DNA from: an uncultured Gemmata sp.
GTDB lineage: Bacteria > Planctomycetota > Planctomycetia > Gemmatales > Gemmataceae
Length of the DNA: 64,000 nt
Direction of reading: 5' to 3'
Assembly (NCBI GenBank): GCA_937924775.1
Contig: CALDUT010000002.1
Coordinates: 62,001-126,000, forward strand
The stretch's first letter is position 1. Each line of letters starts with the position of its first letter. Positions 38,086 to 47,948 of this stretch are shown in pieces. The notes under the pieces are model-generated. The model was not told the origin of the DNA and did not search any database. It worked only from the letters and a program-made list of their open reading frames with translations. The translations under genes and the position numbers were made by a program.

Positions 38086-38119
38086 AGATCGGGTTCTCCG
38101 CAATGAGGTGAACGGGAAT

Positions 38120-38974
38120 TTATCGGAAGCCGCGGGGAATTCGTTCTAAAACACCGTCGCCAAAAGTTTCGTACAGATTCAGGCGATCGAGATGGACGTA
38201 GCCAATGTGGCAGCTGCAGGTGTCGTTGCTACAGGGGCGTTCGTGGAGGCTGTCGGTGAAGTTCGGGTTGTAAATGTTGCCGATCGGTTCTTTGATGAAA
38301 TGACAGCGGTAGATGGTGCCTTCGCCATCCACTGCGATAACGTTTGCGCCAGCACGGCATGTGTGGCCACGACTGGCGTGAATGGTATTGTTCAGGGGAA
38401 ACAAGGGATCAATCCGGGTGAGGTCCACGATCATCTCCGGGGTGTAGTAGTCCCGCGTGCGTTTGTAAGCGTTCACCCACAGGTACACCTCCGATGGCAA
38501 TTCACGACGCAGAGCTTCAATCTCGGTGAAATGTTCTTTCAGCCCCACCACACCGACGCTGAAACGAACCCCTCGGTGCAGCAGCTCCTGACACTTTGCT
38601 AGAAACCGCTCGCGGGTGGTTTCGCTGGGGTGGAACGTACACCACAAGGCGAGTTTGGCCTTGTTGCAGGCCTCCACCCAATCGAGATGGCAGGAGAGAT
38701 TTGTTTGAATCGCGGCTTTCCAAACGTAGGGCAACTGGGTCAAGTGGGCCAAGGCGGATTGGTACCACTTCCGCACCAGAGCTTCCCCCCAAGGCGTGAA
38801 TAACACCCCGATGGAATCACCGGTACGCGAGCCGACCCAGTTCACAAAGCGTTCGAGGCCGTGGCGATCGTGGGCCAATTCGGCGGGGGTTTCTGTGCGT
38901 TTGGCAAAAGGGCAATACGTGCAAGCGTAGTTGCAACTGGCGAGTGGCCCCCGATAGAGAATGGTGAGGTTCAT
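38120..38974 (-). CDS. STM4011-type radical SAM protein
   Basis: A 284-residue radical S-adenosylmethionine enzyme. The [4Fe-4S] cluster motif is CNYACTYC, Cys 14, 18 and 21, followed by PFAKRTET. The GGE-type region is replaced by LFTPWGEAL. Near the C-terminus a cysteine-rich tail, [21 protein letters not shown] in outline plus [13 protein letters not shown], resembles a SPASM-like auxiliary cluster domain. Its ATG overlaps the stop of the STM4012-type gene by four bases, so the two are translationally coupled. The reaction is unknown. Confidence 0.88.
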   Translation of the reverse strand: MNLTILYRGPLASCNYACTYCPFAKRTETPAELAHDRHGLERFVNWVGSRTGDSIGVLFTPWGEALVRKWYQSALAHLTQLPYVWKAAIQTNLSCHLDWVEACNKAKLALWCTFHPSETTRERFLAKCQELLHRGVRFSVGVVGLKEHFTEIEALRRELPSEVYLWVNAYKRTRDYYTPEMIVDLTRIDPLFPLNNTIHASRGHTCRAGANVIAVDGEGTIYRCHFIKEPIGNIYNPNFTDSLHERPCSNDTCSCHIGYVHLDRLNLYETFGDGVLERIPRGFR

Positions 38975-40329
38975 TGGGCTTCATACTCCGCCATCAGATG
39001 CCGGACTTGGGGGGAGAAAAACCACGGGCCCAGGGCGTCGGAGCGTTCCAGCCCCAGGGCGGTGGGTTGCCACCGACGACCGTCGCAGGTCAGCAGCCCG
39101 AAGTCCGCGAAGGTGGCCAAGTCGGGCAAGTCGTCGACCGGATTACTTCCAAAGCGTTCTCTGTAACGGGCGATGTCAAGACCCTCGGTGTTGAGGATGG
39201 ATTGCAGTAAGTACCGCCGCTTCTGCTCGTCGTCATTCAGCTGAAAACCGTGTTCGACCCGGGCGAATTCTGCCCGACAGCGCGTGAGATAGTCGGTGAT
39301 AATGCGCTTGATGCTACGGGGGGCAACGGCATAGTCGAAGGAGTAGTGCAAGCTCCGGGTGTACGACCGAGCCCCACACCCCAGACCGACCATGCCATCG
39401 GTTTGACAACAGTAATGAGGTCGGTCAGAAGTTTCTGCGGAATAGGAACTTATATCGTTTTTGGGGAAGTCGCCACGGCGGCACCGAAACATCCGCATCG
39501 ACACTTGGTCGTAACCGATGTCCAAAAGTTGGTCACGGGCGACGCGGTAACAACTCAGCCGTACGTCGTCCCACTGTTTACAGGAACGCCCCAAACCGGT
39601 CAGTGGGCGGACATATAGCGGGTACAAGTAGAGTTCTTGAGGCTGATAGGATAACGCCTGCCGCAGCGAATATAGCCACGAATCGACCGTCTGTCCTGGA
39701 AGGCCGTAAATCAGGTCGATATTCAACACCGGGAATTGTGCCTCGGCCAAAAGGTTCAACGCTGCCGCCACAACGGCTTGCGATTGGGGGCGACCGCAAT
39801 TCACCGTCTCGGTTTCGACAAATGACTGGATCCCGATGCTGACCCGCTCCACACCGCGGGATTTGAGCAACTTCACTTTCTCATTGGTCAATGTGTCGGG
39901 AGAACACTCGACACTGGTGGGAACGCTGTGAGGATCGACACCCATCACCGTTTGCATCTGATCGAACAGGTGAGCCCATTGCTGCTCGCTCAGATATGTG
40001 GGTGTGCCCCCCCCGATGGCGAAACGGGCAAAGTGGGCGTCGGGAATGGCTTCGCGGACAGCGTGGAGTTGCTGACCCAAAGCTTCGAGATACCACGTCA
40101 CGAGGTCCTCGTGCGGTTGGGCGGTGGTGAAAAGGTTGCAAAATCCGCAGCGCATCGTGCAAAACGGGATATGGACATAAAGAAAAAGCGAGCGTTGATC
40201 TTCCTCCGCCCACACTGCACGCAACGGCCGCGGGTGCAAGGACCGGTAGGCTGTTTTGTGCGGATAGGCATAGACATAACCCTGATAAGGGCTAGATCGC
40301 AGCACCGGGTGCGATTCCGCGGCGATCAT
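38971..40329 (-). CDS. STM4012-type radical SAM protein (HemN-like)
   Basis: A 452-residue radical SAM enzyme of the coproporphyrinogen dehydrogenase-like (HemN/HemW) group. The cluster motif is CTMRCGFC, Cys 57, 61 and 64, preceded by YVHIPF, followed by the SAM-binding IGGGTPTYLS and the HemN hallmarks SVECSPDTL, VSIGIQSF and DLIYGLPGQT. The C-terminal part has the usual helical domain (ILNTEGLDIARYRERFG). It overlaps its upstream neighbour by four bases and its downstream neighbour by four. Sequence similarity to HemN does not imply heme synthesis here; the context with STM4011, STM4013 and STM4014 types points to another product. Confidence 0.88.
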   Translation of the reverse strand: MIAAESHPVLRSSPYQGYVYAYPHKTAYRSLHPRPLRAVWAEEDQRSLFLYVHIPFCTMRCGFCNLFTTAQPHEDLVTWYLEALGQQLHAVREAIPDAHFARFAIGGGTPTYLSEQQWAHLFDQMQTVMGVDPHSVPTSVECSPDTLTNEKVKLLKSRGVERVSIGIQSFVETETVNCGRPQSQAVVAAALNLLAEAQFPVLNIDLIYGLPGQTVDSWLYSLRQALSYQPQELYLYPLYVRPLTGLGRSCKQWDDVRLSCYRVARDQLLDIGYDQVSMRMFRCRRGDFPKNDISSYSAETSDRPHYCCQTDGMVGLGCGARSYTRSLHYSFDYAVAPRSIKRIITDYLTRCRAEFARVEHGFQLNDDEQKRRYLLQSILNTEGLDIARYRERFGSNPVDDLPDLATFADFGLLTCDGRRWQPTALGLERSDALGPWFFSPQVRHLMAEYEAQ

Positions 40330-41135
40330 AGCTCATCCTTTCGCAAGAAAAATTCGGCGTAAGGAACCTCCCACACCACCGGATGGGCCAGGCGGTGGCC
40401 GACGTAGCCGTCTTCGCCGTAAGCGGTTCCGTGGTCAGATGTTACGATGCAGAGCCACGATGAACGCCGGGGTAATTCCGCAAACAACCGGCCCAAGGCA
40501 GTGTCCACGTATTCCAAGGCTGCAGCATGGGATTCCAGCGTATCGTCGCTGGCTCCGGGAAGGTAAAACCGATTGGGTTGATGAATCGCCGATACATTCA
40601 CAAACAGGAAGACCCGTTGATGGGACGGCAAGGCGCCCAAGCGCGCAAGTGCAAGTTGTACTTGATGTTCCGTAGATCGTGGTTCGGTCACGCCCAAGGC
40701 GATCGACCAATGGCTTTCATCAAACAAACTCGGCAGTACATTCCCCAAAGGGGTTTGTTTGTTGAAAAAACCAACTCCACCGATGCAGATCGTGTAGTAG
40801 CCACAGTTGCGCAAGCCGGTGATGATGTCCGGGGCGTCGAAAACCGCGGTGTTGGTTGTGGTGGTTTCACTGCCGGGGAAGCGGAGGGCGAAGAGCCGCG
40901 GATGTTTGCCGGGGCGTGCGGGTGTAGGGAGGAAGCCGGCAAAAAACGCCATGTGAGCCGCGAAGGTGAAGTTCCCCGGGGTATGCCGTTTTTCCCATCC
41001 CTGAGAAGGCAGCACCCGGGCGAGGTGGGGGATGCGGTGTTCGTACAATAACCGAACTGCGACATCGTAACGCAACGTGTCGAGAGTGATGAACAGAATG
41101 TCATAACGGCCGATGATTGCTTGGGCGTTCAACAT
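40326..41135 (-). CDS. STM4013-type sulfatase-like hydrolase
   Basis: A 269-residue cytoplasmic protein of the alkaline phosphatase/sulfatase superfamily, first gene of the operon. Metal and catalytic motifs are ITLDTLRYD at 16-24, the nucleophile region PGNFTFAAH with threonine 57 in place of the sulfatase cysteine, TSDHGTAYGEDG, and GHRLAHPVV. Threonine fits a phosphatase, phosphodiesterase or phosphotransferase rather than a formylglycine sulfatase. Its stop overlaps the STM4012-type start as ATGA. The start codon has only a weak ribosome site. Divergent from the DUF1501 gene; the operon promoter should lie in 41136-41359. Confidence 0.85.
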   Translation of the reverse strand: MLNAQAIIGRYDILFITLDTLRYDVAVRLLYEHRIPHLARVLPSQGWEKRHTPGNFTFAAHMAFFAGFLPTPARPGKHPRLFALRFPGSETTTTNTAVFDAPDIITGLRNCGYYTICIGGVGFFNKQTPLGNVLPSLFDESHWSIALGVTEPRSTEHQVQLALARLGALPSHQRVFLFVNVSAIHQPNRFYLPGASDDTLESHAAALEYVDTALGRLFAELPRRSSWLCIVTSDHGTAYGEDGYVGHRLAHPVVWEVPYAEFFLRKDEL

Positions 41136-41359
41136 GCCCGCATCTTACCCGGAGAAACAAGCTTCTCGATGTCGGTTGCCCAAGATTTTCTGATTTTTCC
41201 GGCTCGCGGTTTTCAGTTGACATCGCCGCGAGAGCATGTGATGATCGGAATATGTCAGTGGGGCGTGCTTCCCGCCACAATGGCCCCTGCCTGACTCACC
41301 GACCCACCGCGGAGTTGGTCCCACCTAACTTTCCCACGTTCCCTTGTCGAGGTCCTATC

Positions 41360-42649
41360 ATGTTGCGAATTCTCGGATCGTCTCATCGGTTTTGTGATGG
41401 TGCCACCCGGCGTGACTTTTTGCAAATCGGAGCCTTTGGCACCGCTCTGACCCTCGCCGACCTGTTGCGGTACCAAGCGGTGCAAGCCGCGAGCAAAAAG
41501 CAGACCAGCCGTTCCCGGAAAGCGGCCATCATGATCTACCTGCCGGGCGGCCCCTCACATATGGACATGTACGACCTGAAGCCAGACGCCCCCAAAGAAT
41601 TCCGCGGTGAGTTCAATCCGATCGCCACCAACGTGCCGGGGGTGCAAATTTGCGAACACTTCCCCCTCCAAGCCAAAATGTGGGACAAGTTGGCCTGTAT
41701 CCGTTCGATTGTTTCGGTGGATGAACATTCTGATTCTCTTGTGATGACCGGATATCCGGACCGGGTCAACCGGACTGCCGATCACCCGAGTTTTGGGTCT
41801 GTGGTCTCAAAATTACGGTCTGGCGATAATGGCCCGGTTCCACCGTTTGTTAGCCTTCGGGGCATGAGTCGCGGCACCGAACCGGGGTATTTGGGCATTG
41901 CCCATCGTCCCTTCACACCAAGCGGGCCTGGCAACCAAAACCTCCGCTTAGCCAACGGTGTCACGATCGATCGCTTGGATGAACGAAAAAGTCTGCTCGA
42001 TCAATTCGATGATACCCGCCGCGAGATCGACGCTTCTGGCACCATGAGTGGCATGGATGCTTATACCGAAAAGGCCATTGAAATGGTCACCGCGGGCGTC
42101 GTTCGCGATGCTCTGGACATTCGCAAAGAAGACGACAAGACCCGCGAGCGCTACAAGGGGGTCGAACAGTTCCTCACGGCCCGTCGGTTGATCGAAGCCG
42201 GTGTCGGCTGTGTCACCCTGAGTATCGGCGGCTGGGATACCCACGGGAACAACTTCACCACCTTGAAACGGCAACTGCCGATGGTGGATAAAGGGATCGC
42301 CAATCTGATCCAGGATTTGCACGATCGCGGCATGCAAGACGACGTGGTCACGATCATGTGGGGGGAATTCGGACGCACCCCCAAGGTGAATAACAACGCG
42401 GGTCGCGACCACTGGGCCCCGGTAATGAGCGCCTTGATCGCCGGTGGTGGCCTGCGGATGGGCCAAGCCGTGGGGGCTAGCACCGCCAAGGGGGAACGCC
42501 CGAAAGACAACCCCCTGAGCGTGCAACGGGTTCTCAGCACGATTTACCACGTTCTAGGTATCGATCCCAGCCTGACCTTCACCAATGGCTCGGGCCGCCC
42601 GATGTACATTCTCGACGATCGGGAACCGGTCAAAGAACTCCTGGGTTGA
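41360..42649 (+). CDS. DUF1501 family protein (Tat-exported)
   Basis: A 429-residue protein with an N-terminal twin-arginine motif, TRRDFLQIGAFG, directing folded export. The family start IYLPGGPSHMDMYDLKPDAPKEFRG is clear, as are GVGCVTLSIGGWDTHGNN and WGEFGRTPKVNNNAGRDHW near the end. DUF1501 has a sulfatase/phosphatase-like fold; function is not established. It is typically paired with DUF1549/DUF1553 proteins, as here: the next gene starts 94 bases downstream. GAGG lies ten bases before the ATG; longer frames upstream overlap the divergent operon. Confidence 0.9.
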   Translation: MLRILGSSHRFCDGATRRDFLQIGAFGTALTLADLLRYQAVQAASKKQTSRSRKAAIMIYLPGGPSHMDMYDLKPDAPKEFRGEFNPIATNVPGVQICEHFPLQAKMWDKLACIRSIVSVDEHSDSLVMTGYPDRVNRTADHPSFGSVVSKLRSGDNGPVPPFVSLRGMSRGTEPGYLGIAHRPFTPSGPGNQNLRLANGVTIDRLDERKSLLDQFDDTRREIDASGTMSGMDAYTEKAIEMVTAGVVRDALDIRKEDDKTRERYKGVEQFLTARRLIEAGVGCVTLSIGGWDTHGNNFTTLKRQLPMVDKGIANLIQDLHDRGMQDDVVTIMWGEFGRTPKVNNNAGRDHWAPVMSALIAGGGLRMGQAVGASTAKGERPKDNPLSVQRVLSTIYHVLGIDPSLTFTNGSGRPMYILDDREPVKELLG

Positions 42650-42743
42650 TAGAATAATAGTTAACCACCTGTGCGGGGGCCGCTGCCGCCCCCGCGTGTC
42701 TGCACCCACCCCCGACCCACTTCGCACGCATAGGGCATCGGCT

Positions 42744-45218
42744 ATGACCCGATTCATACTCTCTCTGCTGACTTTGGGTTTCCTCGCTTCGGTGGCGATG
42801 GCGGCTGAAGCCCCTGTGGCTTCGATCTCCGCTTACCCGGCGAAATTGACCCTCCGCGGCACTGACGACGCCCCGCAGCTGGTCATCACCGGAACCCGAA
42901 CCGATGGCCGACTTGTTGATCTGACGGCAGCGGCCACCTACACCGTCGGCGATGCGGCCATTGCCCGGGTCGATGCCACCGGTCGCGTCTTCCCGATGGC
43001 CAATGGGACGACCGAAATTCGCGTCCGTTATGAAGGGCATACGGTTCATATCCCGTTGGTGGCGGAGAAGATGGAAACACCGTTGCCGCTGAATTTCCCG
43101 AATCAAGTGAACCCGATTTTCACCAAATTGAGCTGTTCGTCGGGCGGTTGCCACGGCAAGATCGCAGGCCAGAATGGCTTCCGTTTGTCGCTGTTGGGTT
43201 TTGATCCACAGTTCGACTACGACAATCTGCTGAAAGAAACCCGTGGCCGTCGTGTTTTCCCCGCGGCTCCCGAGAAAAGCCTGATCCTCACGAAAGCCAC
43301 CGGGCAGGTAGCCCACGGTGGCGGCAAAAAGATGGAGCCGGAGAGCGAAGAATACAAAATCGTCCGCCGCTGGATCGCCTCCGGGATGCCCTACGGCAGC
43401 CCCAACGATCCCGTCGTGACGCGGATCAGCATTTACCCGGACGCGCGCGTGGTTGATCGCCGAAGTCGCCAGCAGCTCGCCGTGCACGCCCATTACAGCG
43501 ACGGAACCATCGAAGACATCACCCGGCGGGCCCAATACGAAAGCAACGATACCGACATTGCGACCGTCAGCGAAACCGGCTTAGTGCAAACCCTTTCACT
43601 CACCGGTCAGGCCGCGATCATGGCCCGTTTCAACGGGCATGTGACGGTCTTTAACGTCACTATTCCCCGCGCCGGTGATCCTGTCCAATTTGAGTTCCCT
43701 GAGCAAACCATCGTTGACAAATTCACCGCGAAAAAGTGGCGGGAACTGAATATCGCTCCCTCGGAACTCTGCTCCGACGAAGTTTTTATTCGTCGTGCCT
43801 ATCTTGATATCACCGGCACGCTCCCCGATGCGGCAGCGGTTCTGGCTTTTGTCGCCGATCGCGACCCCGCCAAACGAGAAAAACTTGTCGATCGGTTATT
43901 AGAAACCCCGGAATATGCTTATTTCTTTGCCAATAAGTGGGCCGATGTTCTCCGCGTCAAACGCCGCAATCAGCCCAACCGGGCCTACGGTACCTTCGCG
44001 TTCCATAGTTGGATTCGCGAAGCCATGGCCGCGGATAAGCCTTATGACCAATTCGTTCGCGACATTCTGTGCGCCATCGGGGATGAAAGCAAATCGCCGC
44101 CCACCGTGTGGTACAAGGAAGTGCGGACCGCAGAACAATTCGTGGACGATGTCAGTCAGGTGTTCCTCGGCCAGCGCCTGGCCTGTGCCAACTGCCACCA
44201 TCACCCGTATGAAAAATGGAGTCAGGATGATTACTGGGGTGTGGCGGCGTTCTTTGCCCGCGTGGCGTTCAAGACCGTGCCCACCCCGGGCCAGGCGAAT
44301 CAAAATCCGCAGAATCAGAAGCAGGTTCTGTATGTAAAAGCCACTGGGACGGTTCAGAACAAACGCAGCGGCCAACCGGCTCCGATGAAGCCGCTCGACG
44401 CCGACCCCCTTACCGCCAGCAGCGACGAAGACCCCCGCGCGAAGTTCGCGGAGTGGCTCACAAACCCCCGAAACCCGTTTTTCGCGAAAACGGTGGCCAA
44501 CCGTTACTGGGCCCACTTCTTCGGCCGGGGTATCGTCGATCCGCTCGACGATATGCGTATCACCAACCCCCCCAGCAACCCCGAACTGCTCGAGGCGCTC
44601 GCTCAGAACCTGATCGACAACGGGTACAGTCTCAAAGCTCTTATCAAAACGATTTGCAAGAGCCGCACCTATCAGCTCTCCAGCGAGCCGAATGAATTCA
44701 ATCAAGGCGACAAACAATCGTTTGCCCGCTACTATCCGAAACGCCTGCAAGCCGAGGTTCTCTTCGACGCGGTCGCTAAACTGACCGACAGCCCCACGAG
44801 CTTCCCCGGCTTGCCCACCGACACATTCGCCCCCAACCGGGCGATTATGCTGCCGGATGAATCGTTCGCATCTTACTTCCTGGATGTCAGCGGTCGCCCG
44901 CAGCGGATCAGCGCCTGCGAGTGTGAACGTGTCAATGAAGCGAGCCTCGCTATGACGCTACACTTGCTCAACAGTCAAGAAGTGCAGGATAAAATCGCCC
45001 GCCCCGGTGGCCGGGCCGACCGACTAGCGAAAGACCCCCGCCCCGATGCGGAGAAGGTGACCGAACTCTTCCTGATCGCTACGGGCCAAAAACCCAGTGC
45101 TGAGAAGCTGAAATTGGCTCTCGAACACATCGCCAAGCACGAAAAAAACAAGAAATTGGCCTATGAGAACATCATCTGGGCTCTGCTGAATACAAAAGCC
45201 TTCTTGTTCAACCAATAG
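42744..45218 (+). CDS. DUF1549/DUF1553 planctomycete cytochrome-like protein with Ig-like domains
   Basis: An 824-residue exported protein (signal peptide ending near AMAAE, residue 20). Residues about 25-100 are a bacterial Ig-like (BIG_2) domain. Residues about 115-220 form the first cytochrome-like segment, with CSSGGCHG near 130; the spacing is Cys-X4-Cys-His, not a canonical heme site. A second Ig-like domain follows. The DUF1549 core spans roughly 335-540 with a true CxxCH site, CANCHHHPYEKW near 485. DUF1553 occupies the C-terminal third (NRYWAHFFGRG, NPPSNPELLEALA). These proteins are planctomycete hallmarks, probably redox or polysaccharide-related at the cell surface. Forms a pair with the DUF1501 gene. 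Confidence 0.9.
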   Translation: MTRFILSLLTLGFLASVAMAAEAPVASISAYPAKLTLRGTDDAPQLVITGTRTDGRLVDLTAAATYTVGDAAIARVDATGRVFPMANGTTEIRVRYEGHTVHIPLVAEKMETPLPLNFPNQVNPIFTKLSCSSGGCHGKIAGQNGFRLSLLGFDPQFDYDNLLKETRGRRVFPAAPEKSLILTKATGQVAHGGGKKMEPESEEYKIVRRWIASGMPYGSPNDPVVTRISIYPDARVVDRRSRQQLAVHAHYSDGTIEDITRRAQYESNDTDIATVSETGLVQTLSLTGQAAIMARFNGHVTVFNVTIPRAGDPVQFEFPEQTIVDKFTAKKWRELNIAPSELCSDEVFIRRAYLDITGTLPDAAAVLAFVADRDPAKREKLVDRLLETPEYAYFFANKWADVLRVKRRNQPNRAYGTFAFHSWIREAMAADKPYDQFVRDILCAIGDESKSPPTVWYKEVRTAEQFVDDVSQVFLGQRLACANCHHHPYEKWSQDDYWGVAAFFARVAFKTVPTPGQANQNPQNQKQVLYVKATGTVQNKRSGQPAPMKPLDADPLTASSDEDPRAKFAEWLTNPRNPFFAKTVANRYWAHFFGRGIVDPLDDMRITNPPSNPELLEALAQNLIDNGYSLKALIKTICKSRTYQLSSEPNEFNQGDKQSFARYYPKRLQAEVLFDAVAKLTDSPTSFPGLPTDTFAPNRAIMLPDESFASYFLDVSGRPQRISACECERVNEASLAMTLHLLNSQEVQDKIARPGGRADRLAKDPRPDAEKVTELFLIATGQKPSAEKLKLALEHIAKHEKNKKLAYENIIWALLNTKAFLFNQ

Positions 45219-45243
45219 CTGTTACTGCGATCCCCTCAGGATT

Positions 45244-45283
45244 CCCCCGACAGCCTCACCGGCTGGCCGGGGGTTCATTTTTT
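45244..45283 (+). terminator. intrinsic terminator after DUF1501-DUF1553 pair
   Basis: CCCCCG (45244-45249) pairs with CGGGGG (45268-45273), an inner AGCC/GGCT stem stabilises the loop, and TTCATTTTTT follows. It lies 26 bases after the stop codon. Confidence 0.8.
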
Positions 45284-45418
45284 CAGTCATCGCCGCCAAC
45301 CGATAGCCCCTGTTGGCAGTCGCTTTGCGGTTGTCCACTTTGGGCGGACCGCAATGTGCCGGTTTCGCAACGATGCGCTCAGACTCCCGAGGGCTTCGCT
45401 GTCCGAAAATTGAACAGC

Positions 45419-46801
45419 TCATCGGGCCGCCGTTGGGAATGCGGGTTCCGTCGATTCAGGGGCCACCGGTTTGGTGGCGTCGAGTAATATTCCGCAGACC
45501 GCGGCGACAGCGAACGAGCAGCCACAGACGATAAAGGCCGTGTCCCAGCCGGCATGGGAGCGCAGGACCGTCAGAATCACCGGTGATAGTGCGGCTCCGA
45601 TGTTGCCCCACATGTTGCCCCATCCCAAAGCCATCCCTACCGTGCGCCCGCCCACATCCTGGGCGAACGACCAAACCGTGGGGTTGTGCAAATCTACCAG
45701 GAACGTCATCAAACTCAAGGCCACGACCACCCACCAGACTGAGCTGAATGCCGGGATCGCCCACAGGGCCGCCGAACAGCCCCCGAGGGTGAGAACCAGC
45801 GGCACGGAACGCCCCCACCGCGGGCCTAACGCCAACCGTAATATGTCGGTGAAGATCCCTCCCACCAGCATCCCGGCGACGCCAATAAACAGTACCACCG
45901 ACTGCATGCTACCGCGTTCTTGCAGCGGCACATCAAAGGCTTCAATAAGGTACGTGGGCATCAACGTGATGACGAAAACCCAGCCAATATTGACGCAGAA
46001 TTGCATGGTGCCATAAAGCCACATGTTACGCGATGTGGCCAAGCGTGCCAATTGCGGTAAAATCCGCGGGCGATGCGTTGGCAGGGCTTCTCGCTGGGCC
46101 AGTGCGGTTTCGCTGTCCGGCAGCTTCAAGCTCGCTTGGGGTTTGGTCTGGGGTGGTGGATGATCGCGGACGACAAGCCAATAAACGACCGCGACGAACA
46201 CCCCACACGCCCCATAGACGACGAACACTCCCCGCCAGTTCACACCCGATTCCCCTTCACCCCATCCCGGCCCACCAAAACCGACCAACGCCACAGCCAG
46301 CCATGCGGTCAAAAACGGGGCCACCGCCCCACCGATGCGGCCGCCCAAGGCCACCACACTACTGCATACTCCGCGTACACTGGCGGGGGCCCAACGTTTG
46401 ATCAAGGCCGCGGCCGCCGGATAGGCCCCCGATTCCGTAATCCCGAGCAAAAGCCGCACTACAACCAGCCCCACAAACCCGCTCACCAACGCCGTCGAGG
46501 CCGTGACCAGCGACCAGGCCACAATCGATAGTGCCAAGACTAATCGCGGACCGAATCGGTCGGCCAGCGTGCCCAATGGGATCTGAAACAGGGCATAGGT
46601 GAAAAAAAAGGCACTGAGAATGTAGCCTTTTTGATAGTCGGTTAAACCAAGATCTTTCTGGATGGGGTCAGCGAGGGTTGAGAAACAGACCCGGTCGATG
46701 TACAGCCAAAACGCGGCCAGCGCGGTGATGAACACCAGTAACATAACGTAGCGGAGGTGGGGGGGCATCAGGAAAATCAACCGAAAAAAGAGCCGAATCA
46801 T
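45419..46801 (-). CDS. major facilitator superfamily transporter
   Basis: A 460-residue membrane protein with twelve predicted helices. The loop 2-3 motif, GTLADRFGPRLVLALS, is the MFS signature, and WLYIDRVCFSTLADPIQKDLGL near the start fits the anion:cation symporter or hexuronate-transporter branch. The middle loop is long and charged. The substrate is not readable; organic acid uptake is a reasonable guess. No ribosome site is visible before the ATG at 46801; an ATG 11 codons later is possible. It lies 85 bases downstream of the dipeptidase on the same strand, with a hairpin between. Confidence 0.9.
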   Translation of the reverse strand: MIRLFFRLIFLMPPHLRYVMLLVFITALAAFWLYIDRVCFSTLADPIQKDLGLTDYQKGYILSAFFFTYALFQIPLGTLADRFGPRLVLALSIVAWSLVTASTALVSGFVGLVVVRLLLGITESGAYPAAAALIKRWAPASVRGVCSSVVALGGRIGGAVAPFLTAWLAVALVGFGGPGWGEGESGVNWRGVFVVYGACGVFVAVVYWLVVRDHPPPQTKPQASLKLPDSETALAQREALPTHRPRILPQLARLATSRNMWLYGTMQFCVNIGWVFVITLMPTYLIEAFDVPLQERGSMQSVVLFIGVAGMLVGGIFTDILRLALGPRWGRSVPLVLTLGGCSAALWAIPAFSSVWWVVVALSLMTFLVDLHNPTVWSFAQDVGGRTVGMALGWGNMWGNIGAALSPVILTVLRSHAGWDTAFIVCGCSFAVAAVCGILLDATKPVAPESTEPAFPTAAR

Positions 46802-46841
46802 GATCGGTAGGGGGGATCGAGGGTAGGTGGGGATGACCCTC

Positions 46842-46867
46842 GGGTCGGTGGTGCCTGCGACCGACCC
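46842..46867 (-). terminator. hairpin between dipeptidase and MFS genes
   Basis: GGGTCGGT (46842-46849) pairs with ACCGACCC (46860-46867) across a ten-base loop. There is no T-tract, so it could attenuate or merely separate the two minus-strand genes. Confidence 0.35.
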
Positions 46868-46886
46868 TCAAGAGGGCCGTGAGCAT

Positions 46887-47948
46887 CTATGCCGGCAATA
46901 CTTCACTGAAAAATCGCAGCCAATTACCGTGCATCACGGCTTCTATGTCGCCCTGAGAATAACCGCGACGCTCCAGCAGCGGTACGAGCTTTTGCAAGTC
47001 GGCGATCGTATCCACTCCCACGGGGGTTTGTTCGCTGCCATAGCCACCGTCGAGGTCTGAACCGATCCCCACGTGGCGGCCATTTCCAGCCAACTGACAA
47101 ATGTGATCGATGTTCTCGACAACACGTTCGAGTGTCACTTCCCGGAGGCTTTGGCCTCGGACCCAGCCCGGTTGGAGCATCACGGTGTCGAGAGCGACGC
47201 CTAGAACGCCATCGCGTTCCAGCACGAAGCGGATCTGTTCATCGCTGAATTGCCGCTGCCAGGGGCAGAACTTACGGGCATTCTGGTGGCTGGCCAGGAC
47301 GCGGCCCGAAAAGCGATCGCGAATTTGTTGGAATGATCGGTCGGAAAGATGAGTCAGATCCAAGGCGAGGCTCAATTCTTCGATCCTTTGCAGCAGGGGC
47401 AAAGCCTCAGCACTCAGCCCGACTTCGCTCCGGGTGCCGCCGCCGTAGCGGTTGGCCCCGTAGTGTGTCAGGCCAACGGCCCGCAACCCGGCCTCGTACC
47501 ATTCCGTCAGGTTATCCGGGTCCAGGACCGCATCCGCACATTCCATGCTCAGGATGAACCCGAACGGTGTGGTGGCGAAGTGGGTTCGGCACGCGTCCAC
47601 ATGCTGGTGCAGCTCACTGCGCGTGCGGAGCATCCGCATCCAGCCGCTGCGTTCCATGGCCCGGTAGTAGGCCAGGTGGGAATGGGCGATGGCATAGCAC
47701 GCTTCGGGAGTTGTGCGGCCGAAGGGGTGGTTGATCGCCATTTCGAGTCGGGCGAAGAGTGTGGCCACACCCAGCCCCACATGAGCGGCCTTTAGTTCGG
47801 GGAAACTCACGGTATTGGTTCGCCGTCCAGGGTCGGTCATGCCGAGGGTGGCTTCTTGCGTGCGAATTTCCGTGATGGTCAGCCGCAGATCGCGGTTCCA
47901 ATCTACGGCGTTGAAGGCGAGATCGAGGTGGGCATCAAAAATCAGCAC
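46887..47948 (-). CDS. membrane dipeptidase family protein (M19)
   Basis: A 353-residue zinc hydrolase of the renal dipeptidase family. Metal ligands are visible in order: DAHLDLA at 5-11 (His-x-Asp), SMECAD (bridging Glu), DLTHLSDRS (His), ASHQNARKF (His) and IGSDLDGGYG (Asp). The family cleaves dipeptides, including D-amino acid and dehydropeptides. No signal peptide is present. The start is a GTG, about nine bases after GGAGAA. Confidence 0.92.
   Translation of the reverse strand: MLIFDAHLDLAFNAVDWNRDLRLTITEIRTQEATLGMTDPGRRTNTVSFPELKAAHVGLGVATLFARLEMAINHPFGRTTPEACYAIAHSHLAYYRAMERSGWMRMLRTRSELHQHVDACRTHFATTPFGFILSMECADAVLDPDNLTEWYEAGLRAVGLTHYGANRYGGGTRSEVGLSAEALPLLQRIEELSLALDLTHLSDRSFQQIRDRFSGRVLASHQNARKFCPWQRQFSDEQIRFVLERDGVLGVALDTVMLQPGWVRGQSLREVTLERVVENIDHICQLAGNGRHVGIGSDLDGGYGSEQTPVGVDTIADLQKLVPLLERRGYSQGDIEAVMHGNWLRFFSEVLPA

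Noticed and set aside
38971-40329. Heme-synthesis HemN/HemW call for the radical SAM gene
   Set aside because: The motifs are shared by the whole HemN-like group; the operon partners fit the STM4012 type and no heme gene is nearby.
40326-41135. Arylsulfatase call
   Set aside because: The nucleophile position is threonine and there is no CxPxR formylglycine motif.
43899-44750. 283-codon minus-strand frame
   Set aside because: It lies antisense to the DUF1549/1553 core, which carries conserved motifs on the plus strand.
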